Origin: Auanema rhodensis
Lineage: Eukaryota; Nematoda; Chromadorea; Rhabditida; Rhabditidae
DNA: 64,000 bases
Direction: 5' to 3'
Assembly: GCA_964057225.1 (NCBI GenBank)
Contig: OZ059899.1
Coordinates: 9,052,001 to 9,116,000 of the forward strand
A program made the position numbers and the translations under genes. Shown piece by piece: positions 11,301 through 20,721 of this stretch; positions within the stretch are counted from its first letter, which is position 1, and each line of letters starts with the position of its first letter. The notes beneath the pieces were generated by a model. The model was not told the DNA's origin, did not search any database, and saw only the letters and a list, made by a program, of their open reading frames with translations.

Positions 11301-13155
11301 AAAATGCATCTCTATTACGTAGAATACAAAGCTGAAGAAGATCTTTTTGTTCTTTAGTTAGGTCGGCGTCTTTTAAATCAAGATCGTTCATAAAATCCTG
11401 AGGAAAATGAGGTAATTTATTTTCCCAATCCGCTTCGGGTGGTATATAGTCTGGATTGTGTTCGGTCGTAAAGATCTCGTATTGTGGCAGTACGCCTATT
11501 TTTGCTTTGTCAATAATGTTTCCGGGTGATAGATCTATAGGATGATCAGTGTTGTTTTTGAATGGCATGGTAATTGAATTGACGTCTCGAAATGCTGTTT
11601 CGTAGGTGGTAGATATCGTCTTTTCTTCATCGGGTTGTAGCACGGCGACTTCGTTGTGTGATATGGGTTCAGCTAACCTTACTGGTATTCTACAGGTCTG
11701 ATGAGGAAAGATACATTGTGGATTTAAATTTATCAAATTAATGACAAATGATGTTTTTCTGATATTCCCGTTATTTCCATTGGCTAACGGTACTACGCGG
11801 TTTCCGATTTCTAACGTTTGTTTGAATGGTCGAAGTTTCATACCGATATTTTGACGATCGAGTGTTTTCATAAAATCTAATCCAATTAATGCTGGTGATG
11901 GACAGTCTTCATCTCTTGAAATGAAGAATGTATGATCTATTTCATATCCAGCGATTTCTACGGTTAAATCAATTGTTCCCAGAAATCGAAATGCTGATCC
12001 GTTTGCTGTCGTCGCAACAGATTTATCCTTTTTTACAAAATCATTCAAAGTTAAGTAATGTAATGTCGAGAGTCTGATATAACTAATCGATGATCCTGAA
12101 TCCCAAAGAGTTAAGATTAGTCTATCGTTAACAGTCATCAATAGCAGTGGTAGAGATTGGTCTTTGCGATTGGAAACTGAACAAACTATGGGCATAGCTA
12201 GTGGAACTAAAGTGAGAAACGATGGATAGTACTGTTTCATTATGTTCCTTGGTATTGGCTGATCAGGTTGACTTACTAGCTCTAATGTTTCTTCATATGT
12301 GGGAAGATCGTTGGTTTGATCTCGGAGTTCGATATGCATAACTTGCATGCCTATTGGTTTGAAGAAATATATTTTCGCAACGAAGGCTAGTACGATCAGT
12401 ATAACTACAATAATTGTAATTGCTCCGATAGTGATGAGTGTTTGTTCAATCGTTCCTGCTATTGTATCGACAAATGAATTCCATGTACTTTTGGTGAATT
12501 CGTTGGCTTTGGAGATGTAATCACTACTTTTCTTCAATATGCTGAATGCTGATGATATTTTTGGATCATGATGAATTGTGTGAAGCACGTGATTTTGACG
12601 AATCGATGCTAAACTAGCACCATAAGCAATGGCTGTTGTCATTGAGTACACTCGAGATGATAAGTTGGTGTATAAGTGTGCTCCGGTGAATTTTAATGGT
12701 GTGATCTTTTCATGATGGAGTCCGTCCCGCATGGATATAAGACTGACGTCTACAGTACCATTAATTCCTTTCCATTCACCGTCTGTTGACCATACGTCTG
12801 TTGGTACGTGGTCACAGTTAATTTCTTTACCATGAGGTAATAGGTCTTTCGATCCTGGTGCGGCAAACAGTAATTGTCCTTCTTGTGTTAATACTGGGGT
12901 TTCGAGATAACATGTGCCATTCACAGTGTGATTGTGATATATAGTCTTTTGTAATACTACCGGGCAAACATGTATATGTAATATCTCGCTGCCTACAAAT
13001 CTTGCGGCTATATCTTCTCTTCCCAGTATTGTACGCATAGCTATTGTTGGTTCAATTTGTAAAATTGATCTCCATAATTCAAGATACCTATTTTGGATCT
13101 CACATATTGATTCGTATGACTCTTTAAAATGTTTCTGCAGTTCTTCTTGAATCAT
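8386..13155 (-). CDS. pol: Env C-terminal part fused to protease-RT-RNase H-integrase
   Basis: 1589 residues. Residues 1-270 look like the membrane-proximal part of a glycoprotein: several Cys, N-glycosylation sequons (NGT, NLS) and a long hydrophobic segment at about 240-265, followed by a tail with LPTYEE. Pol follows without a break: protease DSGSS near 353, RT with YLDD near 793, RNase H with the TDHRPL motif near 1015, integrase HHCC near 1165-1205 and DDE at about 1233 (HMDIMG), 1293 (TDRGSNF) and 1328 (NGQVERLH). All catalytic motifs are intact. The motifs and their order mark Ty3/Gypsy. Upstream is an in-frame TAA only four codons before the ATG, so this is the same frame as the preceding ORF. 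Expression could be by readthrough, by a spliced mRNA or by re-initiation; sequence alone does not decide. Confidence 0.85.
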   Translation of the reverse strand: MIQEELQKHFKESYESICEIQNRYLELWRSILQIEPTIAMRTILGREDIAARFVGSEILHIHVCPVVLQKTIYHNHTVNGTCYLETPVLTQEGQLLFAAPGSKDLLPHGKEINCDHVPTDVWSTDGEWKGINGTVDVSLISMRDGLHHEKITPLKFTGAHLYTNLSSRVYSMTTAIAYGASLASIRQNHVLHTIHHDPKISSAFSILKKSSDYISKANEFTKSTWNSFVDTIAGTIEQTLITIGAITIIVVILIVLAFVAKIYFFKPIGMQVMHIELRDQTNDLPTYEETLELVSQPDQPIPRNIMKQYYPSFLTLVPLAMPIVCSVSNRKDQSLPLLLMTVNDRLILTLWDSGSSISYIRLSTLHYLTLNDFVKKDKSVATTANGSAFRFLGTIDLTVEIAGYEIDHTFFISRDEDCPSPALIGLDFMKTLDRQNIGMKLRPFKQTLEIGNRVVPLANGNNGNIRKTSFVINLINLNPQCIFPHQTCRIPVRLAEPISHNEVAVLQPDEEKTISTTYETAFRDVNSITMPFKNNTDHPIDLSPGNIIDKAKIGVLPQYEIFTTEHNPDYIPPEADWENKLPHFPQDFMNDLDLKDADLTKEQKDLLQLCILRNRDAFLNEDKQIGLFKGPVEHSIPLRTDMDIPRPRITRIPIGKQEEVERQVQEMLKQNIIEPSTSLFNSPVVLVKKKDETFRFVTDFRALNNVIRKQTYIIPNISDIVDMAAGSQYFSNFDLVSGFFQIALKKSDRPLTAFTTNTGTYQYRRMPMGLCGAPHTFQTAVRYLLSRCKCRLFVYLDDLLVISDTAEQHLDDIAEILREVKKLGMKIKLKKCAFARPEVKFLGLIVGRDGVKPDPQKVSAIQDYPAPKSPTGVRAFLGMVGFFRKFIKDFAHIASPLYDLTKLDVEFQWNDRSQQAVDTLKRKLIQAPVLKPPRSDRMFIIKSDGSNIAVGAVLLQPEDPNEPLKNLHPIAFASRKLVKAERNYAPIEIEALGLVYALAQFRTYILGSHTICITDHRPLTSLLTRRDLFGRLAKFQLVIQEYDIEIRYREGRLNKVCDALSRYIGDEANDPKPEKQKKTKEIPKAQINFVNVPDIRAIQEDTPWIKRTIAEIEYRAKKNMLSNDRYCVIDNMLYTKPSRKRPHPALILPRESELINKVIEEFHEDPAIGAHHGINKTKEAILRRFCWTNMQTDIAIFVKQCVKCAQRKKDPHAMTVQPMGQFEIPSKPFERIHMDIMGPFPTSKRNNNYVLTIQDSFSKWATTIAIPTIVTDVIIDRFLRNFVYIFGPPNRLITDRGSNFVSKKFEDMCEKLGIKHEPTLPHQKNSNGQVERLHRTLEEGLTHYLNEDVTDWDMYLPKITFALNTITHATTGISPYIALFGKESRMRLDKELFPETLQPEILEEIENTEYIRGERRTIIQENLAKHQETAKRKHDGRQRIEERDIRKGDQVMLAIKAHKPGQKLRKSYDGPFEVINVEGNMVQLKNPFGKIQDVHKDNLKLFERKMDHTIAQNTRSNTTTYDTDDDSNIEIIKVINGNDNYDSTEETEPEDPSDQNWLPPRRNDERNNFEIDKIIVKLCINSLLKNQSY

Positions 13156-13167
13156 AGTTGTAGCATA

Positions 13168-13170
13168 TTA
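13168..13170 (-). other. In-frame TAA between Env-like region and Env-tail/Pol
   Basis: The frames on both sides are in phase, and only four sense codons separate this stop from the next ATG. It is either a single nonsense change or a programmed stop. The stop codon is TAA, not the UAG typical of gammaretroviral readthrough. Confidence 0.8.
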
Positions 13171-16100
13171 CAAATGATCTTGTGCAATTCTGCTTGTTAT
13201 GTTTTGGCGAAACTGTTGTTCGGAGTCAATTTTTGTGGCAATGTATTGAGCATTAGCCTGTACAGACTCTATATCGGTGGCTGTAGGCGTTGATGATGCT
13301 CTATGTTTACGAATCAAGGATATTGGTGTATATGTTGTTTCTTCCATTATTGGAATTTGCTGGTCTTGATGAACAGCATAGAGAATAGTAGTTGGCGGCG
13401 CGCGGGTCGATATTGTTGCGCGCGCGGTTGTCGTTGCGGTTGTATGGCGCGCTGTTGTTTCGGGCTGGGCCATCGATGAAGGCGCGCGCGCGGTAGTTGC
13501 TGCGGCTGCCCGAGGGCTTGTAGATGTTTGCGGCAGTATTGCGGGATCTGTTGTGATCGGCGCCTCACGATCGATTATAGGGAGGGCTGCCATCTCGGAC
13601 GCGCCGCCTGCCGCGTTGCTTGGCGCACGCGTCGTGGTTTGCAACGATTTAAGTTGGATTTTCTCTGTCATTAATCTTTTTAACTGTTCTGATGATATTC
13701 TACTAGATGTATTAGGCAAAATATTATCGTTTAGTAGTGGTAAAAATATTTCCAATAATAAGTCCTTAGAGATGTTGTTGGGCTCTATGAGCTTGGGATG
13801 TGGTCCAATTGGTATTCCAAAATTATTCTTGATGTCATAGAACAATTTATCAGTATCAAGTACAAACATTCGTGAAGATGGAAGGTTTATAAATTTTATG
13901 TCATCAATATCAGCTGCTGTTTTATTTCTTCTAAGCGTAACGAGAGTTTTTAGCTCATGTACAAGGTCAATTGTATCTTTTATAAATTTGCTGTTTCTTT
14001 CTTCTTGATCAGTTAATAATTGTTTCCTTATTGGTGGCATTTTTACGAATGCTTTTAATATTTCTTGTCTTGATGGAACTGTTAATTTTTCTTCAATTAT
14101 AACTGGTGTATTGGCTAAATCAAGAGCAATAGTTTCAGCACGCTCTCGATAAGTGCCTTCTTTTGTACGAATTAACCGATCAAATTCAATAACGGTCAAA
14201 CGATCTGATATTTGTTGAAGAAGTTGCCTGGATGTTAAATAAGATATTCCAACTTTAGTAGCTAAAGCTAATTCTCTTTGAGCAACATATTGTAAAATGG
14301 CTTCGTCTTTATCACGGAAATCATATTGTTTGAGAAAATGTCTTAAAGATTTCTCATAAATTTGAATTTTAAAGAAAAATTCAAAATTTTCACGATGGGC
14401 TATTATCCATTCTTTCAAGGAATATGTAGGGTCTACCATACGTCTTCCTTTAATTAGAGGAATAATTTGTGTAATTCCTGGATTACTCATAAGTGGTCTT
14501 AAAAATGGATATGGGCAAATTCGAAGCGTGTACGTTTCAAAATCTTCAACTTCATTTATTCTATCCTGATCGAATGGGAATGAGCATTTTGTAGAAGTTG
14601 CGCGTTTAGGTCTTTTGAACGGCAATTTCTTAAATTCTCGTTCAATTAGGAGTGTGATATTGTTATCATTAGGATATTTGGGGAATGTTATATAATTTCC
14701 TGATGTTGTATGGAATGCTGGTTGTCTAAAGCAGGATGCAATTGGTTTTGGTGTTATTTTACTTGAAAGGATAAGCGCTGATTGTGTACTTGGAATCAAA
14801 ATAGTTTCTTTGCTTATTATAGCATCGTAGTAATGCATATCGATATAATTACAACGGGAATCCGATGTTTGGGGATCCCATATAATTATTGATGTATTTG
14901 ATTTGCAATTACCATGATGAGCACTACAACCTTCAGTGTTTAGTATTAAATTTGATAATATTGTATCATCAGGCATGCGGGTCATGACTCCGCGCTCTAG
15001 TACTAAACGCGGCCGCTCCTTGCACTCGTCGCCGCTAAACGCGCGCGCCGGATCATAGGAGGGCTCTGGAGTTGCTTGTGCTATACTATCGATTCTCTCC
15101 AGCTCCATGTTATTCCATTTGCGATCGCGAATCGCCTGCCTGCACTCGTGCGCCGCTATAGGCTGCACCCTATCGATTGTTCTGTTTGTGTCGCGGAGGA
15201 ATAACAAATCGCGTACACACAGCTTGTGTACTTCCTTCGAGCAGCGCCACGCGTCCCACTCGTGTGCCGTGTGGTTTCGCGTGTATAGATGGATTTGTGT
15301 ACGTAGCACATGATTTGTTTCTGTTAATTTACATTTCTTTACTACTGGTGGAACTAATAAGGCTCCTCCAGTTGCTTTTGTGCAAATTTGATATGAAGTT
15401 ACACATGGCAGGAAAATTGCTACTGTGATTGCCATTACAACCGTTAGTGATAACGGTGAAAGGGTCACAGAGTTAATTCGTGGTGTGCTTCTATCTCGTC
15501 CTCTTGATTGATCTCTTTGATTGTTAAAATGGACTCTTCTTTGTCCGTTATGTTCATTAGTCCTTCCTCTTCTACTATTGTTTGAAGGATTAAAATTGTT
15601 TGAATGCCAGTTGTTATGAAATCGTCCCGAATTTCGTTCATAATTATTGTTACGGCGATAATTAGCAAAAGAGCCGTTACGATTTTGGTTGTTATTATAT
15701 TTTGAAAAGTTTTTATTTTTCTGATAATTTTGATAATTATGATAATTTTTATTGTTTTGGTTATCACGTGGATAATTACGGTCGAAATTTCGGTTATCTC
15801 GTCTCTCGTTTGTGCGCGCTAAAGGAGCTAGTGCTTTGTTTACAGCATTGACTAGCATGGACTGCGTGTCTGTTGTCTGGTTCATTATCGATTCTTCCCA
15901 GCGAGCGGCCTCAATCGCATCCGTGAAGGATTTCGGCTTCGTTCGAATCACAGCTGGTTTCAGAGTATTTTTCAGTCCTCTGAGGAAAGTTGATCTTAAT
16001 ATGTGATCTTTGTGAGGGTCATCCGTGGCAAAAGCGCTTAGTGCAATCGTTCTCAGTGATTGAGCGTAAGCGTCAATTGTCAGATCCCCTTGGGTTGTAT

Positions 16101-16677
16101 TTTGAAGATTGATCAGCGCGGGGTCCTGATTATATTCAGGACACAGCTTAGATGTTAAAGCTCTTAACAGGTCATTCCATGAACCGGTGGTTTTTAATTG
16201 TTCAGGTACTTGTCTGTACGCTTCTTCCGCTGCTTCGTTTTTAAGAAGCAAAGGTAGAAGGGCTAATCTCTCCGGGATTACCAGACCTACAGCGTTGGCA
16301 AATAGGTTGAATTTAGCCGTGAAATCTCGAAAGTTGCGACTGCCATCATAAGTTGGGCAGTAGGGTGATAACAAGGCTTGCGCTATGGTAGTTTTCCCTG
16401 CCCCAGGTAAAGAAGGTTCAGTTGCCATATTACTTGTACGGGCAGATGGCATTTTTATCACTCTGCCTGTTGTTAATGAGTTCTCAGGCACAGGGGTTGT
16501 GTGTACTGAGCGGCTGGGTTGGTTTGGTGCTTTTGAACTTCCTGCTGTTGTATTTGGTAAAATTGGGGTTGAAGTTTGGTTATCAGTAATAGCAAGATGT
16601 GTATGTTCGGGTGGTTGTATGGGAGATAAATTAATGTTTGGAACCGACGAGTATCTATTCGTGTGGCTGGTGTTCAA
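13168..16677 (-). CDS. gag-env: Gag followed by Env-like glycoprotein N-terminal region
   Basis: 1169 residues counted from a TTG; the frame is actually open back to the TAA at 16873-16875. Capsid-like region with CPTYDGSRNF near residue 110. Nucleocapsid at about 295-400 is rich in Asn, Arg and Tyr and has no CCHC knuckle. A hydrophobic stretch at about 405-430 (TVVMAITVAIFLPCVTSY) looks like a signal peptide. It is followed by a Cys-rich ectodomain with many sequons (NHT, NRT, NTS) and an RPKR furin-type site near 688. A long helical region follows, then a Thr/Ala/Pro-rich, mucin-like stretch at about 1010-1100. The ectodomain family is not identified: a class III or other viral glycoprotein is possible but unproven. 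The frame stops at TAA and continues in phase into the Env-tail/Pol frame. Confidence 0.7.
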   Translation of the reverse strand: MNTSHTNRYSSVPNINLSPIQPPEHTHLAITDNQTSTPILPNTTAGSSKAPNQPSRSVHTTPVPENSLTTGRVIKMPSARTSNMATEPSLPGAGKTTIAQALLSPYCPTYDGSRNFRDFTAKFNLFANAVGLVIPERLALLPLLLKNEAAEEAYRQVPEQLKTTGSWNDLLRALTSKLCPEYNQDPALINLQNTTQGDLTIDAYAQSLRTIALSAFATDDPHKDHILRSTFLRGLKNTLKPAVIRTKPKSFTDAIEAARWEESIMNQTTDTQSMLVNAVNKALAPLARTNERRDNRNFDRNYPRDNQNNKNYHNYQNYQKNKNFSKYNNNQNRNGSFANYRRNNNYERNSGRFHNNWHSNNFNPSNNSRRGRTNEHNGQRRVHFNNQRDQSRGRDRSTPRINSVTLSPLSLTVVMAITVAIFLPCVTSYQICTKATGGALLVPPVVKKCKLTETNHVLRTQIHLYTRNHTAHEWDAWRCSKEVHKLCVRDLLFLRDTNRTIDRVQPIAAHECRQAIRDRKWNNMELERIDSIAQATPEPSYDPARAFSGDECKERPRLVLERGVMTRMPDDTILSNLILNTEGCSAHHGNCKSNTSIIIWDPQTSDSRCNYIDMHYYDAIISKETILIPSTQSALILSSKITPKPIASCFRQPAFHTTSGNYITFPKYPNDNNITLLIEREFKKLPFKRPKRATSTKCSFPFDQDRINEVEDFETYTLRICPYPFLRPLMSNPGITQIIPLIKGRRMVDPTYSLKEWIIAHRENFEFFFKIQIYEKSLRHFLKQYDFRDKDEAILQYVAQRELALATKVGISYLTSRQLLQQISDRLTVIEFDRLIRTKEGTYRERAETIALDLANTPVIIEEKLTVPSRQEILKAFVKMPPIRKQLLTDQEERNSKFIKDTIDLVHELKTLVTLRRNKTAADIDDIKFINLPSSRMFVLDTDKLFYDIKNNFGIPIGPHPKLIEPNNISKDLLLEIFLPLLNDNILPNTSSRISSEQLKRLMTEKIQLKSLQTTTRAPSNAAGGASEMAALPIIDREAPITTDPAILPQTSTSPRAAAATTARAPSSMAQPETTARHTTATTTARATISTRAPPTTILYAVHQDQQIPIMEETTYTPISLIRKHRASSTPTATDIESVQANAQYIATKIDSEQQFRQNITSRIAQDHL
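13385..13640 (-). repeat. GC-rich Thr/Ala-rich coding segment
   Basis: Contains many GCGCGC runs in otherwise AT-rich DNA. It encodes repeated TTARA/ATTAR-type peptides, a mucin-like stalk. The base composition differs sharply from the rest of the element. Confidence 0.6.
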
Positions 16678-16872
16678 GTTTCGATCTTTTGGTGAACGAT
16701 TGAAGAGATCAGAAACTATGTTTTTAAAAGTTTGTAAACCGCCTGCACTAGTAGTGGCTACTGAAGGTGAAACTGTTGGTTCAGGGATGGACAGAGAGAG
16801 AGATGCGTCCGATTTGCTTGAGTTTTTATTTTTATTTTTCTTATTTTTATTTGAATTAGAGGAGCGTACCTT

Positions 16873-17145
16873 TTAAGCAGTAACTGGTGTTTGTTCTTCC
16901 ACTATGATGGATGTTTCTTCTCCTCCTGGTGGTACGTAATCCTCGTCGCTTAATCGTTCAGTAGGTGAATAAGTGCCTGCACGAGGAGTAAAGAATTTGT
17001 CGGTTTTGTGCTCGGCTTTCTGCTCGTCTTCGATTATAGCGATGCTTTGTGCGCGAGCTCGGCTTCGGGTGAGTGGAGCTGAGTCTCGCAGATCAAAATC
17101 AGTTCGTGTACTGAGAGGTACAGCTGATCGAAATCGCTTATCCAC
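16873..17145 (-). CDS. N-terminal peptide in frame with Gag
   Basis: 90 residues beginning MDKRFRS, with a basic start, then acidic and Pro/Thr-rich. It ends at TAA and is in phase with the Gag frame, which stays open for 66 more codons before the first listed start. It may be the true Gag N-terminus interrupted by one stop, or a short leader peptide. The deleted LTR element to the left also has an in-frame TAA a short way before its Gag ATG. Function unknown. Confidence 0.5.
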   Translation of the reverse strand: MDKRFRSAVPLSTRTDFDLRDSAPLTRSRARAQSIAIIEDEQKAEHKTDKFFTPRAGTYSPTERLSDEDYVPPGGEETSIIVEEQTPVTA

Positions 17146-18539
17146 TTTGGTAGCGCTCTTGGTTTGGAAAAACCTTGAGTGTTTAGTAACGTGGGGGATT
17201 TTGAGACGTTAATGAGTGTTATGGATAAGGAGTTTTGGAAAAGGGGTGAGAAAGCTGTGAGTAACTGGTTTGTATAGTCGGCGTTAAGGAATGAATCTAA
17301 GTTGTGGCCATCAACAGAGATCCGCCTACTACCGTATGAAAATTTGGACTTTGTTCGTTTTCCAATTTAATATTCTTAAATGTATATAATTCAACCAGTT
17401 TGTATATGTTCAAAAATGTTCAGTGCTCACTTGATTGATGCCTGAGCAATCTCATTAGTCCTTATTCCCATTTTTTTTTCTTTTTCTGACGATTCTGATC
17501 TTCTTGGACTCACGAGTGATCGAAAATGCCACGAAAATGGACTTTGGTAAATGTTCAAAGGATTTTAGCGGTTTTCATAATGTACATTCGTAATAGCATT
17601 ACTCTTTTAAGGAAGCAATTTGAAAACGAATGAGTACCGTAGTCCCATCATGATCAGAAATCTAGTTTTAAAATTATGGCTAGGAATAGATGACTAAAGA
17701 TTACAATAACTATATTTAAAGAATTATGGTGTTTAGGAATGAGTCTTATGCTTCAAAACAACAATAACGGTATGAGGAAGGTGACATATAGTAAGGGGAG
17801 AAAATCCAAACTGATATGCTTAAGCCAACACGACCTGATAGACAATCACTAATAATAATTCAGTTCGTAAAATTGTACAGGATTTTTCAGACTATAGCGA
17901 TCTTAAAATTCACTTTTCATAATATTCCTCCCATTTAGGTGAGGTTTCCCGTGTAAATTCAATGCGTTATCAAAATATTTTTGGATGTTAATGGCAAAAA
18001 GTTGTCTGAACAGAAATGTAACGCAAAATAAAATAGTCCTGATCGCAAAATATGAAATAATCTCAATTTGGTGCGCAAAATTGTTTCATCTACAAAAAAT
18101 AAAGAAATAACCGTGGCTATTCTTTCCTCGAAGCCAAAATCAATCGTTAAAAGGAGAAAGTGTGGGCATAAATCTCAATAAAAATATCCTTAGGTGAATT
18201 TGTTCACTAATTCATCCTAGGGTCCTCAAAAATGCTTCGAGTTCGGGTAACAGAGTATTCGATGTTAACAGCAAGGTTATAAAAATTGTTGGGTTCAGAC
18301 AGACAGAAAATTGTGAACAAACGGGAAAATATAACTTCAGTTTCAAAAAATATAAAATCCATTTCCAAAAGGAGTGGTCCTTGCATCTGTTCCCTTTTAA
18401 ACGTTGTTGGCCCCACCGTACTGTGTTAAGACATGGAGTAGATGGTTTAGAGATATAAGAGAATTCAGATTCAATGAATTGTATTAAAAATAACGAAATA
18501 TAAGAGAAAATAGTCAAGAAATCAAGATAAAATGTTCGA
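17146..18539 (-). other. Long 5' leader of the large retroelement
   Basis: 1.4 kb between primer binding site and first frame. It is AT-rich with no convincing ORF. It probably carries packaging and translation-start signals, but none can be pointed to by eye. Confidence 0.5.
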
Positions 18540-18552
18540 GGTGGAACCTCCA
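18540..18552 (-). promoter_or_regulatory. Primer binding site, tRNA-Gln-like
   Basis: TGGAGGTTCCACC on the minus strand, identical to the sites of the smaller LTR element. It sets the 5' end and orientation of the large element. Confidence 0.75.
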
Positions 18553-18889
18553 CGTTCCGTTATGCTCTCACGTCGATCCTATAGACCAATAAAGCCTACA
18601 AGATGAGTGTGATAGTATTCCAGATGTAGCGGTAGATAAAGAGCATAATGGATAAACATAAGACTCGAGAAAGAAAGGTTTATTATGTCTACATGATTAC
18701 AATAAGTTATATAAGTCTACATAAAGATATAAAGTGAAAGAGAGCTAAGAAAGGAAGACCAACCATCCATAGTCATTCCATAAGGCAAAGCTGAAGTCTG
18801 TGTTCCATATGAAGGGCGTGTCGTCCTCTCTCAGCCTCATGTCGTCTGATTCTAACCCGCCTGCTACGTATTGATTTCCGAATGGAACG
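18553..18889 (-). repeat. Probable 5' LTR of the large retroelement
   Basis: Defined by the primer site on one side. On the other side it ends with a short inverted match (CGTTCC...GGAACG). The ends are not canonical TG/CA and no second LTR copy is available for comparison, so the outer boundary is a guess. Confidence 0.4.
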
Positions 18890-19611
18890 GTTACTTTAAA
18901 GTAATTGTTGTTGTAGCCCTAATAGTTTATAAATGTTCTGATAGCTAATGTATTTCATAACTATGGTCAAGAATAGAATAAATGTTTCGTAATATATTTA
19001 TTGAACAATAAATTTTCATTTAAAATTAGAACATGTGTTAACATTTTGTAAGAGTTTCTTTTTTACAAAGTGTCTGGAAATGTTGTACTTGTAATCGGAT
19101 GTGTACAAGTCTGTTTTTCGCAACAATCCTGCGTTTCCTCAGTAGGATCCAACATTTTGAATTAGTGTTTCATAAACTATAAAAGTAAGAGTGTACCACA
19201 GCTGTTATAATAAGAATATGAATACAATATTAAACGATCCTATTGTAATCTTCCACAATTTTGGATGACAGTTGTTATTGTATAGGGACTTGTCACAAAT
19301 GAGTTGAATTATTGTTAAATATTTGTATTTACGAAATCGAATGCTGTAACAAGTAATTAATAAGCGGTTGGTTTACAGGTTGTTAATCCGGCAACTGTTG
19401 GCGCAATCGGTGTATTTTAGCGCAATTGGCAGCTGTTTGCGCAACAAACTGCTAATTAATGTATAAATGCATATATTTGTTGTAATATATAACAAATAGA
19501 AAAGCCGCATACAGCAGTCAACTGTTTTGTGAAAGAGGCGGAGTGGGTAGAGCTTTACAACAAAGTTTGTATAAAAGGTGGCAAAATTTTTTAGACCGAA
19601 ATTTGCATTTC
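18890..19611. other. Junction between retroelement and Polinton B, no gene seen
   Basis: The first 450 bases match nothing else in the window. From about 19340 the sequence is a diverged form of the region upstream of the Polinton Cys-rich gene (the motif TTTACAGGTT...CAACTGTTGGC is shared). A TATAAAA lies at 19570-19576. No terminal inverted repeat of Polinton B is recognisable. Confidence 0.5.
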
Positions 19612-19735
19612 AGCTCCGCCATCAAGTCGACTCTACGATCCAGCTCTGTCAACAAGTCTACTCTTCGATCCAGCTCCGCCACCAAGTCTTCTCGCCGATC
19701 CACCTCTGCCAACAAGTCGACGATCTGATCCAACG
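19612..19735 (+). repeat. 30-bp minisatellite, about four copies
   Basis: Four imperfect units of the type CAGCTCCGCCAxCAAGTCxxC ending CGATC. They lie just downstream of a TATA box in the 5' leader of the Cys-rich gene of Polinton B. The other Polinton copies have only one related unit (CAGCTCTGCC...ATCC), so this is a local expansion. Confidence 0.75.
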
Positions 19736-19832
19736 TCAACAGATTGCTGCTAGGACTTTCCTCTACTCTACTTGAACCCTAGACGTAAAAGTTCGTTGTT
19801 GTTTAGGAAAAGCCTCCAATTGGGCTACAAAC

Positions 19833-20426
19833 ATGAAGCGTTCCGCTCTTGTTGATGTAGAGAATATTGTACCTTCGACACCGGAACCGGATGTTCCACG
19901 ACCACCCACACCAGGACCCAACTTTGCTGCCACATTCTTTGGTAAGGTTTTATTTTTGTTATCAATTATTTTTTGTTTAGACACACCAAAAAAGCAGGTA
20001 CAAATCTCAAAGGATAGCTCTCCACAACAGCCTGTAGTTATGAGACCAATATGTCTCTGCAAAACTTGTAGGGATACATTGCAAGTCGTAGACGAGTACC
20101 ACTGTTTCAGCCTCTGTGTCAAGTGTAGAGCGAGGAATGATGCCTTAGGGCTTTTAAAAGTTTTCCGTCATTATAAACCTGAAAATTCAACAATCAATGT
20201 AAGATTATAAAATTATTAATTCTAATTATTATTTTTTCTTTCACAGATGCGTTCTTATTCTAGCATGTCATCAAAACAATTGTTGAATAATATGGGTTAC
20301 ATTGCCATTTATACTGATGAGTCAACTGTCAAGTCTTTTGGTTATAAGCAGAATGTGTTCTACTTTAAATTAAGTCAACAGGCGCTCAACTTGAATATGC
20401 TTATCCGTTTTGATCCATCGTTTTGA
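19833..20426 (+). CDS. Polinton B Cys-rich protein (spliced, diverged)
   Basis: Three exons read from the ATG at 19833, with introns GTAAGG...TTTAG and GTAAGA...CACAG; the stop is at 20424-20426. The protein of about 170 residues keeps the PEPxVPRPPTPxPNF motif, the zinc-type pattern C-x-C-x2-C...HC-x3-C-x2-C, and the C-terminal FGYKQNVFYFKL block. It differs at many positions from the C and D copies yet stays open, which suggests selection during Polinton evolution. Function unknown; a zinc-binding regulatory or core protein is only a guess. Confidence 0.75.
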
Positions 20427-20721
20427 CTACAACAAGCACAAACTGTTTAATGGACAGTTGGTTGATTTTGTTATGTTATATTTAAATTTTCTTAGCCGTA
20501 ACATTTTTTTCCAGCTCTTGAAGTTTGAAATTATCCATCAACAGCCGACTCTCTAACCAACTGGTAAGCATTGAAAATTTAAATATTAATCAGTTTATAA
20601 TTATAGGTTATATCATTGTCTTGGCTTTTATGTTTTGCTGGTTTTTTATTGTTACAATAAGAACGATTGATCAAATAAATCATTTATTATTAATACAATT
20701 GTTTACAACAACAGTGAAAAA

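Larger units (their letters stand above)
8386..18889 (-). mobile_element. Large Ty3/Gypsy-class retroelement with an Env-like region between Gag and Pol
   Basis: Read on the minus strand: LTR (18553-18889, tentative), tRNA-Gln primer site (18540-18552), leader, then one continuous reading frame from 17145 to 8386 broken only by two TAA codons (16873-16875 and 13168-13170). Order of domains: acidic/basic N-terminus, capsid, Asn/Arg-rich nucleocapsid without CCHC, hydrophobic signal-like segment, Cys-rich glycoprotein region with RPKR, helical region, Thr/Ala-rich stalk, second Cys region, membrane segment, then protease, RT, RNase H and integrase. The left LTR is missing. Known envelope-bearing Gypsy elements place env after pol. 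Confidence 0.8.

Noticed and set aside
10883..11335. 150-residue plus-strand ORF opposite RT
   Set aside because: Mirror frame of conserved RT coding sequence.
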